Source of the DNA: Saprospiraceae bacterium | GTDB taxonomy: Bacteria; Bacteroidota; Bacteroidia; Chitinophagales; Saprospiraceae | DNA: 64,000 bases | Assembly: GCA_016718205.1 (NCBI GenBank) | Contig: JADKEB010000033.1 | Location: 310,001 to 374,000, forward strand | Direction of reading: 5' to 3' | Shown: positions 23,797 through 32,407 of the stretch, in pieces | How the letters are laid out: the number at the start of each line of letters is the position of its first letter | Numbering within the stretch: position 1 is the stretch's first letter | Made by a program: the position numbers and the translations under genes | Notes under the pieces: generated by a model | Seen by the model: only the letters and a program-made list of their open reading frames with translations | Databases searched by the model: none | Told to the model about the DNA's origin: nothing

Positions 23797-25332
23797 TCAC
23801 TGCTTCCCTTTTATCCTTGTCAGTCCTGATTTTGCCTTGGCATGGAGGCTCGAAGTATATCCGGCGGGGTCCAGATTGGTGCATTTTTCAAAATACTGTC
23901 GGGCTTTGGTATATTTTTTTTGTTGCTCGCATATCAAACCTGCCTGCAGGGCTGAACTACAGGCATAGTACCTACCCGGATCACTTTTGATGATGGTCAG
24001 ATCATAATACTCAAGAGCGTCATGATAGTTTTTTAGTGCATCAGTGACTCTGGCTAATCTGTAATAATACTCACCGTCATGTATCGCATTTACAAATTTA
24101 CTGCTATTGATAATTAGTAGGTTCTGAGCTTTAGTGTAGTAGCCTCCATCAAACAATAGTCTGGCTTTCAGTAGTATATCATTAGGAATCTGAGTGGATT
24201 TGGCTTCTCTTAATGCCTGAATGTCTTCATCTATTAGTGTCTCGCCATATGCATTTACATTTTTCATATACTTTTTGTAAGCATTTTGATCCTGGTGTAT
24301 AGCAAGACTGCTCCATCCCATTTTTTGCCATGCTTCCTTGATATAATGTTTTCCTTTAAAGTTTTCCAAAAACCGAAGTATATGTTTGTCGGCATCTCTG
24401 TCAAGTCTATACAACTTATATTTGCCGTACATAAAATCAAGGTAGTAAAATGGAAGGTATTCCAGGCCTTTAGGTCGTTCCTGGAGTATTCGTATAGCTT
24501 CATCATTTCTTCCGGTCTTCTGAGCCATGGAGGCTTTGAGAAATGCGATCAGAGGATTAGTTTTGTGATCCATGTCATAAGTATCAAAAAGATGGTATGC
24601 TTCCTCTTTTTTATTGTTGGCATAGAATAGTATATAGCTGTACAGAGCCACAATTTCTTCTTTAAATATACTGTTTTCTGCATGAGCTTTTGCAGCCAGC
24701 ATACTTATTTCTTTTGTTCCGGTTTCGATGGAACCATGGATTCCCATTATTTTTTTAACCCAGCCCGGCACACTTTCAGAGAGAGCATGGACGATACTCA
24801 AGCTCTTGTTGTTTTCCACAAATGAAGGGAATTGCTCCCTGTTTTTTTTCAATAGATTGTACGCTTCGTACACGTCTGCTGCTGCACTGATCTTTTCTCC
24901 GAATTTTATTTTTAAAGTCGCCCACTGTAAGATTATTTCTGCCTGACAATATAGATAATAAGGAGAATTGCTATCCGCTGCCCTAATTCTATTGAGGCGA
25001 ATAGTGCAATTTTTTAGCAATTGATTATATTTTTGCTGGTCTTCCTGTATGAATAGAGTATAAAAATCGATATAGTTTTCAACATAATCGACCATAGCAT
25101 TATTGGGATCATTCTTTCTAATCTTGGCCAATTTCTGTTGTCCGGATTGGATCTTCAACATATTAATATCCCTGAATGCGTCTTTGAGTGGTTGGGTCAT
25201 CTCAAATCTGCCGCTAGCAGTGATATACTGAGTAGTCAGAGTTAAAATGATAAAGAGTATAAGATTTCTGATGACAAGGTAAAAATCAGCCTTAAAGGGT
25301 TCAGGTGAAAAATGATTTTTACTAATGTTCAT
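23797..25332 (-). CDS. Tetratricopeptide-repeat protein
   Basis: 511 residues from ATG at 25332; an upstream in-frame ATG at 25359 lies inside a terminator stem and is unlikely. An N-terminal hydrophobic segment (FYLVIRNLILFIILTLTTQYITA) suggests export or anchoring. The rest is helical hairpins. Clear TPR units lie near the C-terminus (DALEYYDLTIIKSDPGRYYACSSALQAGLICEQ, then YTKARQYFEKCTNLDP). The central part has the look of degenerate TPRs. TPR proteins scaffold complexes; the partner is unknown. I do not recognise a named family. Confidence 0.75.
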   Translation of the reverse strand: MNISKNHFSPEPFKADFYLVIRNLILFIILTLTTQYITASGRFEMTQPLKDAFRDINMLKIQSGQQKLAKIRKNDPNNAMVDYVENYIDFYTLFIQEDQQKYNQLLKNCTIRLNRIRAADSNSPYYLYCQAEIILQWATLKIKFGEKISAAADVYEAYNLLKKNREQFPSFVENNKSLSIVHALSESVPGWVKKIMGIHGSIETGTKEISMLAAKAHAENSIFKEEIVALYSYILFYANNKKEEAYHLFDTYDMDHKTNPLIAFLKASMAQKTGRNDEAIRILQERPKGLEYLPFYYLDFMYGKYKLYRLDRDADKHILRFLENFKGKHYIKEAWQKMGWSSLAIHQDQNAYKKYMKNVNAYGETLIDEDIQALREAKSTQIPNDILLKARLLFDGGYYTKAQNLLIINSSKFVNAIHDGEYYYRLARVTDALKNYHDALEYYDLTIIKSDPGRYYACSSALQAGLICEQQKKYTKARQYFEKCTNLDPAGYTSSLHAKAKSGLTRIKGKQ

Positions 25333-25345
25333 TAGATAGGTATTA

Positions 25346-25392
25346 AAAAAAATAGTCAAAAACGTATGTTGAGTACATTTTTGACTATTTTT
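25346..25392. terminator. Bidirectional terminator hairpin
   Basis: AAAAATAGTCAAAAA and its exact complement (about 15 bp) flank a 14-16 base loop. Runs of A on one side and T on the other serve both strands. It lies just after the zinc-ribbon gene (minus strand) and just before the TPR gene start. Confidence 0.75.
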
Positions 25393-25406
25393 AAGCTGAA
25401 AAGAAT

Positions 25407-26159
25407 TTAAACTTCCTGAGGAGCGAGAATACTTTCATCTATGAGTACTCTACCGCAATGTTCGCAAGCTATGATCTTTTTCATGACACCGATCTCAATT
25501 TGCAACTGAGGTGGTATTCTGTTGAAACAACCTCCGCATGCACCCCTTGCAACTGATGCTATAGCCAAACCATTTCTATAGGTTTTACGGATTTTATCAT
25601 AAGATGCCAGAAGTCTTGATTCGATGTCTTTTCTTGCCTTATCAGATTCTTTCTGAAGTTTCACTTCTTCTTTCTCTGTTTTCTCGATGATTTTCTGAAG
25701 TTCCAGTTTTTTATTTTCCAGATCCTTGTTTCTTTGGTTGAGCTTGCTATCAAGGCCTGATAATGCTTCATCTTTACTTTCTTTAGCTACTGCGGCTTCT
25801 CTGATTTTTTTCTGAGATAATTGGATTTCAAGTCTTTGAAGTTCTATCTCTTTATTAAGTGCGTCAAACTCTCTGTTGTTTTTGACATTGTCGAGTTGTT
25901 TTTCGTACTTTTGGATCAGCGCTTCAGATTCTTTGATATTGGTATTGTGTCTGAGGATTTCAGCATCGATTTCAGCTATTGAGTTTTGCATCTTTGTCAC
26001 TCTGGTTTTCAGTCCTGTGATTTCATCTTCCAGATCTCCGACTTCAATGGGTAATTCTCCTTTCAAAATACCTATTTCATCCATTTTGGAATCTATAAGT
26101 TGAAGGGAATGAAGGGCTCTCAATTTGTCCCCTATACTTTGTTCTTTAGTAGCTGCCAT
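25407..26159 (-). CDS. Coiled-coil zinc-ribbon protein (C4-type, DUF164/CT398 family)
   Basis: 250 residues. A long coiled coil (about 10-190, heptads rich in Glu/Lys/Leu) is followed by a C4 zinc ribbon (CGGCFNRIPPQ ... CEHCGRVL, about 205-242). This matches the family of Chlamydia CT398 and Helicobacter HP0958 (FlgZ), which have been linked to RNA polymerase sigma-54/flagellar factors, RNA or secretion. In non-flagellated Bacteroidota the role is unclear. It is last of a tight operon (MtfA-like, Nif3-like, this gene; gaps of 5 and 6 bases), ended by the hairpin at 25346. Confidence 0.9.
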   Translation of the reverse strand: MAATKEQSIGDKLRALHSLQLIDSKMDEIGILKGELPIEVGDLEDEITGLKTRVTKMQNSIAEIDAEILRHNTNIKESEALIQKYEKQLDNVKNNREFDALNKEIELQRLEIQLSQKKIREAAVAKESKDEALSGLDSKLNQRNKDLENKKLELQKIIEKTEKEEVKLQKESDKARKDIESRLLASYDKIRKTYRNGLAIASVARGACGGCFNRIPPQLQIEIGVMKKIIACEHCGRVLIDESILAPQEV

Positions 26160-26165
26160 AAGAAA

Positions 26166-26966
26166 TTATTGAAAATATTTTATTGGGTTAGTGATTACTT
26201 TCGTACAATGGGGTGCAAAGGTACTAAAATTATTAATTATTAGGTTATAAAGTAGTTCTATTGTATATTTTTCGCTCTCAAAATGTCCGATATCTGCTAT
26301 GATTATCTCTTTTTCGGCATCAAAATACTCATGATACTTAAAATCTGAGGTAATAAATATGTCAGCATCCTGGTTTTTGGCGTCAGCCAAAAGAAAACTT
26401 CCTGATCCGCCACACACTGCTACTTTGTGAATATGGGTTTTGCAAAGGTCAGTATGTTTGATGACCTGCAGTTCCATTTTCTCTTTTAGAAAACTCAAAA
26501 AGTACCTTGTTTCGATCGGTTTTTTTAACATGCCTATCATCCCCGCACCTACAGGCAATCCATTAAACAAAGTGTCCGCCTTCGGTGCTAAGAGTGTAGT
26601 GTTTTCTAGACCAAGCTTTTCGACAATTTTAGTATTTACACCTGATATGAACACGTTGTCAAGATTAGTATGAATGGCAAAAATGGAAATATCATTTTTA
26701 ATAGCTTTTATGACTACTCGTTCGATATAAGTATATCCATTGAGTTTCTTTAGTCCTCTGAAAATGATCGGGTGGTGAGCTATAACCAGATTGCATCCCA
26801 GTTCAATAGCTTCATCTATTACTTCTTCAATAGCATCGAGGCAGATCAGTACTCCTTTTATTTCTTCGTTTTCGTTTCCTATTATAAGGCCTGCATTGTC
26901 GTAAGATTCCTGAAACTTCAGAGGTGCAGTAAGATGCAAAAAGTCAGTAAGTTCTTTGATTTTCAT
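26166..26966 (-). CDS. Nif3-like dinuclear metal-centre protein
   Basis: 266 residues; the short form without the inserted PII-like domain. Metal-binding motifs of the Nif3/YqfO family are present: VIAHHPIIFRGLKKL, HTNLDN (about 98-103) and DIGHFESE (about 224-231). Annotated homologs carry the name GTP cyclohydrolase 1 type 2 on weak evidence; the true function is unknown. The usual Bacteroidota pairing with a coiled-coil zinc-ribbon gene is seen directly downstream (6 bases), suggesting a joint function. Confidence 0.92.
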   Translation of the reverse strand: MKIKELTDFLHLTAPLKFQESYDNAGLIIGNENEEIKGVLICLDAIEEVIDEAIELGCNLVIAHHPIIFRGLKKLNGYTYIERVVIKAIKNDISIFAIHTNLDNVFISGVNTKIVEKLGLENTTLLAPKADTLFNGLPVGAGMIGMLKKPIETRYFLSFLKEKMELQVIKHTDLCKTHIHKVAVCGGSGSFLLADAKNQDADIFITSDFKYHEYFDAEKEIIIADIGHFESEKYTIELLYNLIINNFSTFAPHCTKVITNPIKYFQ

Positions 26967-26971
26967 GATGA

Positions 26972-27802
26972 TTAAGGTTTTCTGTTGAATGCCAATGATA
27001 GCCTGTCATAATATTCCGGTAATTGCATTTTGTACTTTTCAGGAAATGTAAAAAATAACGTTGCGTGCACTATTAGTAACGGAAGGTTTTCGAACCCGGC
27101 TTGTCGACATATCGATGCCTTATCCCAGCCACTAATATTTTCCAAATCTGTCCAGGTATACTCCGGAAATACAGGGAAATCAGTTTTTTTATTTACATAC
27201 ATTACAGCATCGGCATAAGCATGATAAGCGGTGTTATAATAAAGGTCAGGTTTGATAACGGCATTGACGAGTTGTTCCATAGATAGTATGATGACTCCGT
27301 CTTCTGTGTCTGTCTCCACATTGTGCAAAAAAGGAAATTTCGGGCTTGGAAAAGGATGTTTGTACAAAAAAAACCTGTCGATATCACCTATGAGATAGTC
27401 TTCCATACCGAGAGTCATGTTAACGCCATGTGCCGCCACCATACACTTGATATCTTCAGGAACATCCCGCATCTCCTTGCCCACTGATTGAAATAGTCTT
27501 CCATTGAGATATAATCCCAACCTGTATTCAAATCTGTGACGAAGATCGTCATCCATTGTTTGGTACGGAGGAAAATGTTTGGACAACCACTCTTTTAATT
27601 TCGGATCAAAGGGTACAGGATATTTGGTCAGCCACCAATGATCTATGACACCATGAAATGTGTAAAGTGCGACCAAAAGTGCGACCGGTATAACAATATA
27701 TACCGATAAATGATTGCCTGAACTCCAGCCATAATAAAGCATCACAGCAACAATTAATATAAATGGAAGTGAAAGTACTTTGGTAATAGAATGTATTGTC
27801 AC
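26972..27802 (-). CDS. MtfA-like protein with altered HExxH site
   Basis: 276 residues with two N-terminal transmembrane segments (about 8-27, 32-52) and a cytosolic domain collinear with the MtfA/gluzincin family (WLSKHFPPYQTMDDDLRHRFEYRL ... LYYNTAYHAYADAVM ... LFFTFPEKYKMQLPEYYDRL). MtfA proteases carry HEFAH here; this protein has HAYAD, which loses both the catalytic Glu and the second His. Proteolysis is therefore unlikely and a binding or regulatory role more so. MtfA of E. coli binds the repressor Mlc. It is the first gene of the operon with the Nif3-like and zinc-ribbon genes. Confidence 0.65.
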   Translation of the reverse strand: MTIHSITKVLSLPFILIVAVMLYYGWSSGNHLSVYIVIPVALLVALYTFHGVIDHWWLTKYPVPFDPKLKEWLSKHFPPYQTMDDDLRHRFEYRLGLYLNGRLFQSVGKEMRDVPEDIKCMVAAHGVNMTLGMEDYLIGDIDRFFLYKHPFPSPKFPFLHNVETDTEDGVIILSMEQLVNAVIKPDLYYNTAYHAYADAVMYVNKKTDFPVFPEYTWTDLENISGWDKASICRQAGFENLPLLIVHATLFFTFPEKYKMQLPEYYDRLSLAFNRKP

Positions 27803-28103
27803 ACTGATGAATTAGTATTGAGTAATTTCAACGCAAAAAGTACTTATTAAAGTATAAATAACAGGAAGCTTCAAAATAATTTTCTACACAGAACAAATAT
27901 ACAATGTGGTTCATTAGCTATATTGACCATTCCTTGTCAATTTTGTTTACGAGGGCAGCTTCTTAATGAGCTATTTCAAAAAGTACAGGGCAACTTTGTT
28001 TCAATGAGCAGGGTTATTATGGGTAAAATTATAATGGTTTTGCTTAAGTAGAACCAGAAATTTAAAGATACCTAAAGTGTAAAGTAAACTAATAATTTAT
28101 TGA
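27803..28103. other. Divergent intergenic region
   Basis: 300 AT-rich bases between divergent genes. No gene, hairpin or clear promoter box was recognised. Confidence 0.5.
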
Positions 28104-28604
28104 ATGGTTGTAGATATAAACACTCCAAGTCCAAAATCAAAAACAATGCTCAAAAATATATTAAAAACCCTTCAGGAAACCACAGATGTGATAGTAGAAA
28201 AAGCAACTGAACTCAATGATGTTGCTAAAGAAAAAATTCATGACGCCAAAGAACTTACAAAAGATAAAGTGCTTTCACTTATAGAAGAATGGATTGTCAT
28301 ATTGCCAAATCTGACTCGGTCGGGATTTCACATTTCTTCATTTGGGGTAAATATGTCTTTAAATCCATGTTTGATGGTGGAAATGATGGGAAAGACTTCA
28401 GATTTTGATGAAGAAAAACTTCTAAAATTGATGGAAGAATTTAAAAATGAAAAGTCTGTAAGGCTACTACTGAACGCCATCAAATCGACTATCATGATGC
28501 ATAAAAAAGCAGGATTACCTACAAATGATGAATTGATAGTAAAACTTGATGTAAAACTCTCTCCTGAGATTAAAGTCTTAATCGGAAAACCAAGTACAGT
28601 ATGA
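28104..28604 (+). CDS. Hypothetical protein with amphipathic N-terminus
   Basis: 166 residues (152 if the ATG at 28146, MLKNILKTLQ, is used). The first half is a long charged helix (TTDVIVEKATELNDVAKEKIHDAKELTKDKV, residue 30-60 region) like apolipoprotein-type or LEA-like helices. The second half has a strand/helix domain (SGFHISSFGVNMSLNPCLMVEM ... KLSPEIKVLIGKP). I do not recognise a family. It overlaps the MOSC gene by four bases (ATGA), so the two are translationally coupled. Confidence 0.6.
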   Translation: MVVDINTPSPKSKTMLKNILKTLQETTDVIVEKATELNDVAKEKIHDAKELTKDKVLSLIEEWIVILPNLTRSGFHISSFGVNMSLNPCLMVEMMGKTSDFDEEKLLKLMEEFKNEKSVRLLLNAIKSTIMMHKKAGLPTNDELIVKLDVKLSPEIKVLIGKPSTV

Positions 28605-29425
28605 AATTAATTGTCAAAGAATTATGGACCTTTCCTGTCAAAAGTATGGGTGGTATAAGTATGTCCCAAGCCAAGGCATTAAAAGCAGGATTTGAATACG
28701 ATCGACGATGGATGCTTCTTGACCATGAAAATAAGTTCATCACACAAAGGCAAGTACCTGAACTGGCACTCTTTAAAACCAGTATCGGTGACGGGCAACT
28801 GACATTGACCTACAATTGTGAATCATATCATATCGGGCTGGAGGAACATACCTCTGAAAAAATAAACACCAAGGTATGGGATGATGACGCCTCGACGATG
28901 ACAGTTAGTCCTATGGTTGATGAGTGGTTGTCAGATGCACTAAAAATGAAAGTCAGGTTGGTGAAGATATGTAATGACCAATCCAGAATCCATCACAATA
29001 AAAATCACGATATCCACATTCCGGTAAGCCTTGCCGATGGTTATCCTTATCTTGTAGCAGGGACAGCAAGCCTTGACTTGCTAAATAGTAAACTTGACGC
29101 TCCTATACAAATGAGTCGTTTCAGACCTAATATTGTGGTTGACACCACGGAAGCGCATGAAGAAGATACATGGATAGAATGTAAGGCCGGAACTGCGGAA
29201 TTTCTGAATATGAAACCCTGTGGCAGATGCACGATGATCACCATCGACCAAAATACAGCGCATATAAATAATGAGCCGCTCAAAATTTTAAACCAATACA
29301 GGAAATCTCAAAACAGTGTACTTTTTGGGACTAACATGATGTGCACCAAAGAGGGCTTAGTCACTGTGGGGGATGAGACGATAGTACTTGGAACATCCCG
29401 GGTTGATCCTGACTCAAAGAAATAG
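28601..29425 (+). CDS. MOSC-domain protein (YcbX-like)
   Basis: 274 residues. An N-terminal MOSC_N beta-barrel (about 1-120: LWTFPVKSMGGISMSQA, YDRRWMLLDHENKFITQRQ) is followed by the MOSC domain (about 125-270) with the conserved cysteine in KPCGRC (about residue 206-211) and RFRPNIVVDT. YcbX and mARC proteins bind the molybdenum cofactor through this cysteine and reduce N-hydroxylated compounds with an electron-transfer partner. There is no fused ferredoxin domain here. The start overlaps the stop of the upstream gene. Confidence 0.92.
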   Translation: MKLIVKELWTFPVKSMGGISMSQAKALKAGFEYDRRWMLLDHENKFITQRQVPELALFKTSIGDGQLTLTYNCESYHIGLEEHTSEKINTKVWDDDASTMTVSPMVDEWLSDALKMKVRLVKICNDQSRIHHNKNHDIHIPVSLADGYPYLVAGTASLDLLNSKLDAPIQMSRFRPNIVVDTTEAHEEDTWIECKAGTAEFLNMKPCGRCTMITIDQNTAHINNEPLKILNQYRKSQNSVLFGTNMMCTKEGLVTVGDETIVLGTSRVDPDSKK

Positions 29426-29461
29426 ACGAGTCAACTCCGAAAGTAAAATATTTTATGATAA

Positions 29462-29715
29462 TTCTACTTTGTCAGATTTAACTCTTCCTTCATTTTTTAC
29501 CAATATAAGGAGTTTCAGAGATATTATTTATGCCTTTCAGCCGTGCCAAATCTAATGCAGGCATGGTTTTGTCCGAATCGCTCACCAGTCCTCCTTCGTC
29601 GGCTTAGTGGTCGAATGGCCTTTTTTGACTGAGGAGCGTCCCGAAGGGCGACCCTTAAGCAAAAATTCAAATTTCACCTTTAAACCCTGATAACTCCTAA
29701 GTTGACAAAGTAGAA
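29462..29715. mobile_element. MITE-like element bounded by 13-bp perfect inverted repeats
   Basis: TTCTACTTTGTCA (29462-29474) and its exact complement TGACAAAGTAGAA (29703-29715) enclose 254 bases with no ORF. The inner sequence is GC-richer, with arms such as GAGCGTCCCGAAGGGCGACCC. Part of its 3' end (GTCCC...CCCTTAA...CTCCTAA) resembles 23630-23680. This suits a small non-autonomous element present in at least one diverged copy. Confidence 0.5.
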
Positions 29716-29763
29716 ATAATCAAACATTTTTTACCTTTCCCCTATATGGAAATGTTTGATTAT
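29716..29763. terminator. Perfect 14-bp stem, terminator-like hairpin
   Basis: ATAATCAAACATTT (29716-29729) and AAATGTTTGATTAT (29750-29763) pair perfectly around a 20-base loop. It could be a terminator (no long T-tract) or part of a mobile element. It directly adjoins the inverted repeat ending at 29715. Confidence 0.45.
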
Positions 29764-30048
29764 CGGTGCAGTAGAAATAAATTATTTTTTATTTCTCTTC
29801 ATCAAAGGCTTGTCGAAGTGAATTCAATAGATGTCTATTTGAAACATTTCGATCCATTTGATTAATGGGTGAAGCCCCAAATACTAATATTTTTTTCATG
29901 CCAGTCTTGGTTTTGGAGGCATCCTACATGGCAAAAATCAAAATAGTGGCCAATATTTTTAACAAAAAATTAAGCATTACACTTAAACAACAATAGTATA
30001 AAATTGTATTATAATAGTAATACTTCTATTTTACTTATTATTACTATT

Positions 30049-30720
30049 ATGAATTATGCTTTATTTAGCTTCGCACCCAATATAATTAAGGATATCTATC
30101 TCAAAGATCCCTTTAGTAGCGAGCTCGGAAGGTCTATCATCAAGGAAAGTATAGAAATGATAGATGATCTGGGATTTGAAGAATTTACTTTCAAAAAGTT
30201 GGCCATTAAAATAAAGACTACAGAAGCTACTGTATATAGGTACTTTGAAAATAAACACAAATTGCTCTTATACCTGACTTCATGGTACTGGTGCTGGATA
30301 GAATATCAACTTGCAATGAGAAATACCAATATCAATTCAGCCAATGAAAGACTTCGGAATGCGATCAGAGTTATCACTCATTCAGATAATTATGAAAACG
30401 AACAACTTAATATTCAACTTCTTTTCAATATTATCTGTCTTGAATCATCCAAATCCTACATGACCAAAAATGTAGATGACCTGAATAAATCCGGCTTGTA
30501 TTACAATTATAAAAAAATAGTTGCCCATATCAGTGATATCATCCTCGAAATCGATCCCACATATAAATATCCTCACATGCTTATATCTACCATGATTGAA
30601 GGTATCCACCACCAGAAATACTTTTCGATTCACCTTCCTTCACTTACAGACAACCATGAAAATGAAGATTTTATATATGATTTTTATAACCAAATGACCT
30701 TTTCAACTATATCTAAATAA
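30049..30720 (+). CDS. TetR-family repressor, probable regulator of the export operon
   Basis: 223 residues from ATG at 30049 (an upstream frame start at 30004 adds a hydrophobic stretch unlikely in a repressor). The N-terminal HTH reads IIKESIEMIDDLGFEEFTFKKLAIKIKTTEATVYRYFENKHKLL, the TetR signature. The helical ligand domain is divergent. The gene ends 8 bases before the ABC gene, so it is cotranscribed with and likely senses a substrate of the exporter encoded downstream. No operator palindrome was identified with confidence. Confidence 0.88.
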   Translation: MNYALFSFAPNIIKDIYLKDPFSSELGRSIIKESIEMIDDLGFEEFTFKKLAIKIKTTEATVYRYFENKHKLLLYLTSWYWCWIEYQLAMRNTNINSANERLRNAIRVITHSDNYENEQLNIQLLFNIICLESSKSYMTKNVDDLNKSGLYYNYKKIVAHISDIILEIDPTYKYPHMLISTMIEGIHHQKYFSIHLPSLTDNHENEDFIYDFYNQMTFSTISK

Positions 30721-30728
30721 CACAACAT

Positions 30729-32402
30729 ATGTTTACACCTTTACAGCGATTTTTCAGGATGCTGGAGCCAAATGGCAAGGCGATCAGAAACCTCTATATT
30801 TTTGCCGTCATCAACGGTATCATTGCCCTGAGTCTGCCACTTGGTATTCAGGCCATCATCAATCTCATCCAGGGCGGCGAAGTCTCTGCATCGTGGATTC
30901 TTTTGGTTGCGATAGTTCTTTTAGGATATTTGTTTAGCGGAGGATTACAAATCGTGCAATTGCGCATTACAGAAGACCTTCAAAAGGACATTTTTGTTAG
31001 GTCTGCATTTGATTTTGCATATAGGATTCCACGTATTAAGATGGAGATTTTAGAAAAACATTATGCCCCGGAATTGATGAATCGCTTTTTTGATACGATC
31101 ACCATTCAAAAAGGGGTAGCCAAGATTTTGATGGAATTTACTGCCGCTGGTTTGAGTATTTTGTTTGGTTTGATTTTGCTTTCATTTTACCATTCATTTT
31201 TTATATTATTTAGCATTTTAGTCATTCTGGCAGTCTTTGTCTTGGGCAGATATATCTTTCACAGAGGGCTTCACTCCAGTATCAATGAATCCAAATATAA
31301 ATACAAGGTCGCCTTCTGGCTGGAAGAAGTAGCGAGAACCAATACGACATTTCGGCTTACATGCGATGCATCGCTTCCGGTGAAAAAAACAGACGAATTG
31401 GTCTCTTCCTATATTGATGCCAGAGAAACTCATTTTGGGATTTTGCTGCGCCAGTATTATCTCTTTTTGATATTCAAACTGATGATTGCCGCCGGATTTT
31501 TAATTTTAGGAAGTGTTTTGGTTTTCAATCAGCAGATGAACATCGGGCAGTTTGTAGCGGCTGAAATCATTGTGCTTTTGCTCATCAGTTCTGTAGAAAA
31601 ACTATTGCTGATCATGGAAAATGTGTATGATCTCCTTACGTCCATTGAAAAAATTGGTCAGGTCATGGATATGGAATTGGAAAATACAGATACAATATCA
31701 TTGCAGGATGTAAATCGTGCTGAAGGTCTCTCAGTCCGCGTCAATAACCTGTACTTTAAATATCCCGATGATAATGACTATAGTTTGAAAGGGCTCAATC
31801 TTGACATCAATGCCAATGAAAGTGTTTGTATCACCGGCTCCAATGGCAGCGGCAAGGCGACTCTACTCAAACTCATGACGGCATTTTTTGAACCTCAAAG
31901 AGGAACAATCGTGTATGACAATATTCCTTTGAAAAGCTATAATGTAACGGATCTACGGAGTATCATCGCAGAGTGTATCTCTGAAGACAGGATTTTTGAC
32001 GGAACTTTGCTTGAAAACCTCACGGTTGGCAGGAATATTCCACTTGAAAATATTGGCAAAATTCTTGATCTGGTGGGACTCTCCCCATTTATAGAACAAT
32101 TACCGGATGGATATGCTTCCAATATTGGTCCTCAAGGCAGAAGATTGCCCGGAAGTGTAGCTCAAAAGATCATATTGGCCAGAAATCTACTCAAAAATCC
32201 AAGACTACTTATTGTAGAAGATATCTTTAAAAACCTTGAAAGGAAAGAAAAACTTGATCTGTTTAAAACAGTCCTGGAGACGAACAAATCAAAAACTATC
32301 GTCATTGTATCCAAAGACCCGGATATTATGAAGCTTACTGACAAAGTCATTACTTTGGAACACGGCGAAGTTTCCAAGGTCGTTATAAACTCTAAAAAAT
32401 AA
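30729..32402 (+). CDS. ABC exporter (type I secretion-like) with degenerate ATPase motifs
   Basis: 557 residues: a six-helix ABC exporter membrane domain (about 20-310) then a nucleotide-binding domain (about 335-550). Catalytic motifs are altered throughout. Walker A is GSNGSGKA (last Ser/Thr to Ala). The Q-loop is replaced (AECISEDRIF). The signature is LPGSVAQ instead of LSGGQ. Walker B ends LLIVED (order of Asp/Glu swapped). The switch His is lost (VIVSKDPD). ATP turnover is therefore doubtful or needs a partner. No peptidase domain is present. With the following HlyD and TolC-like genes it makes a tripartite exporter; cargo is unknown and no RTX or leader-peptide gene is near. Confidence 0.85.
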   Translation: MFTPLQRFFRMLEPNGKAIRNLYIFAVINGIIALSLPLGIQAIINLIQGGEVSASWILLVAIVLLGYLFSGGLQIVQLRITEDLQKDIFVRSAFDFAYRIPRIKMEILEKHYAPELMNRFFDTITIQKGVAKILMEFTAAGLSILFGLILLSFYHSFFILFSILVILAVFVLGRYIFHRGLHSSINESKYKYKVAFWLEEVARTNTTFRLTCDASLPVKKTDELVSSYIDARETHFGILLRQYYLFLIFKLMIAAGFLILGSVLVFNQQMNIGQFVAAEIIVLLLISSVEKLLLIMENVYDLLTSIEKIGQVMDMELENTDTISLQDVNRAEGLSVRVNNLYFKYPDDNDYSLKGLNLDINANESVCITGSNGSGKATLLKLMTAFFEPQRGTIVYDNIPLKSYNVTDLRSIIAECISEDRIFDGTLLENLTVGRNIPLENIGKILDLVGLSPFIEQLPDGYASNIGPQGRRLPGSVAQKIILARNLLKNPRLLIVEDIFKNLERKEKLDLFKTVLETNKSKTIVIVSKDPDIMKLTDKVITLEHGEVSKVVINSKK

Positions 32403-32407
32403 TAGAT

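Larger units (their letters stand above)
29426..30048. other. Intergenic region with MITE-like element and hairpin
   Basis: No gene is seen. It holds the element at 29462-29715 and the hairpin at 29716-29763; the last 280 bases are AT-rich and presumably carry the tetR promoter. Confidence 0.6.
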
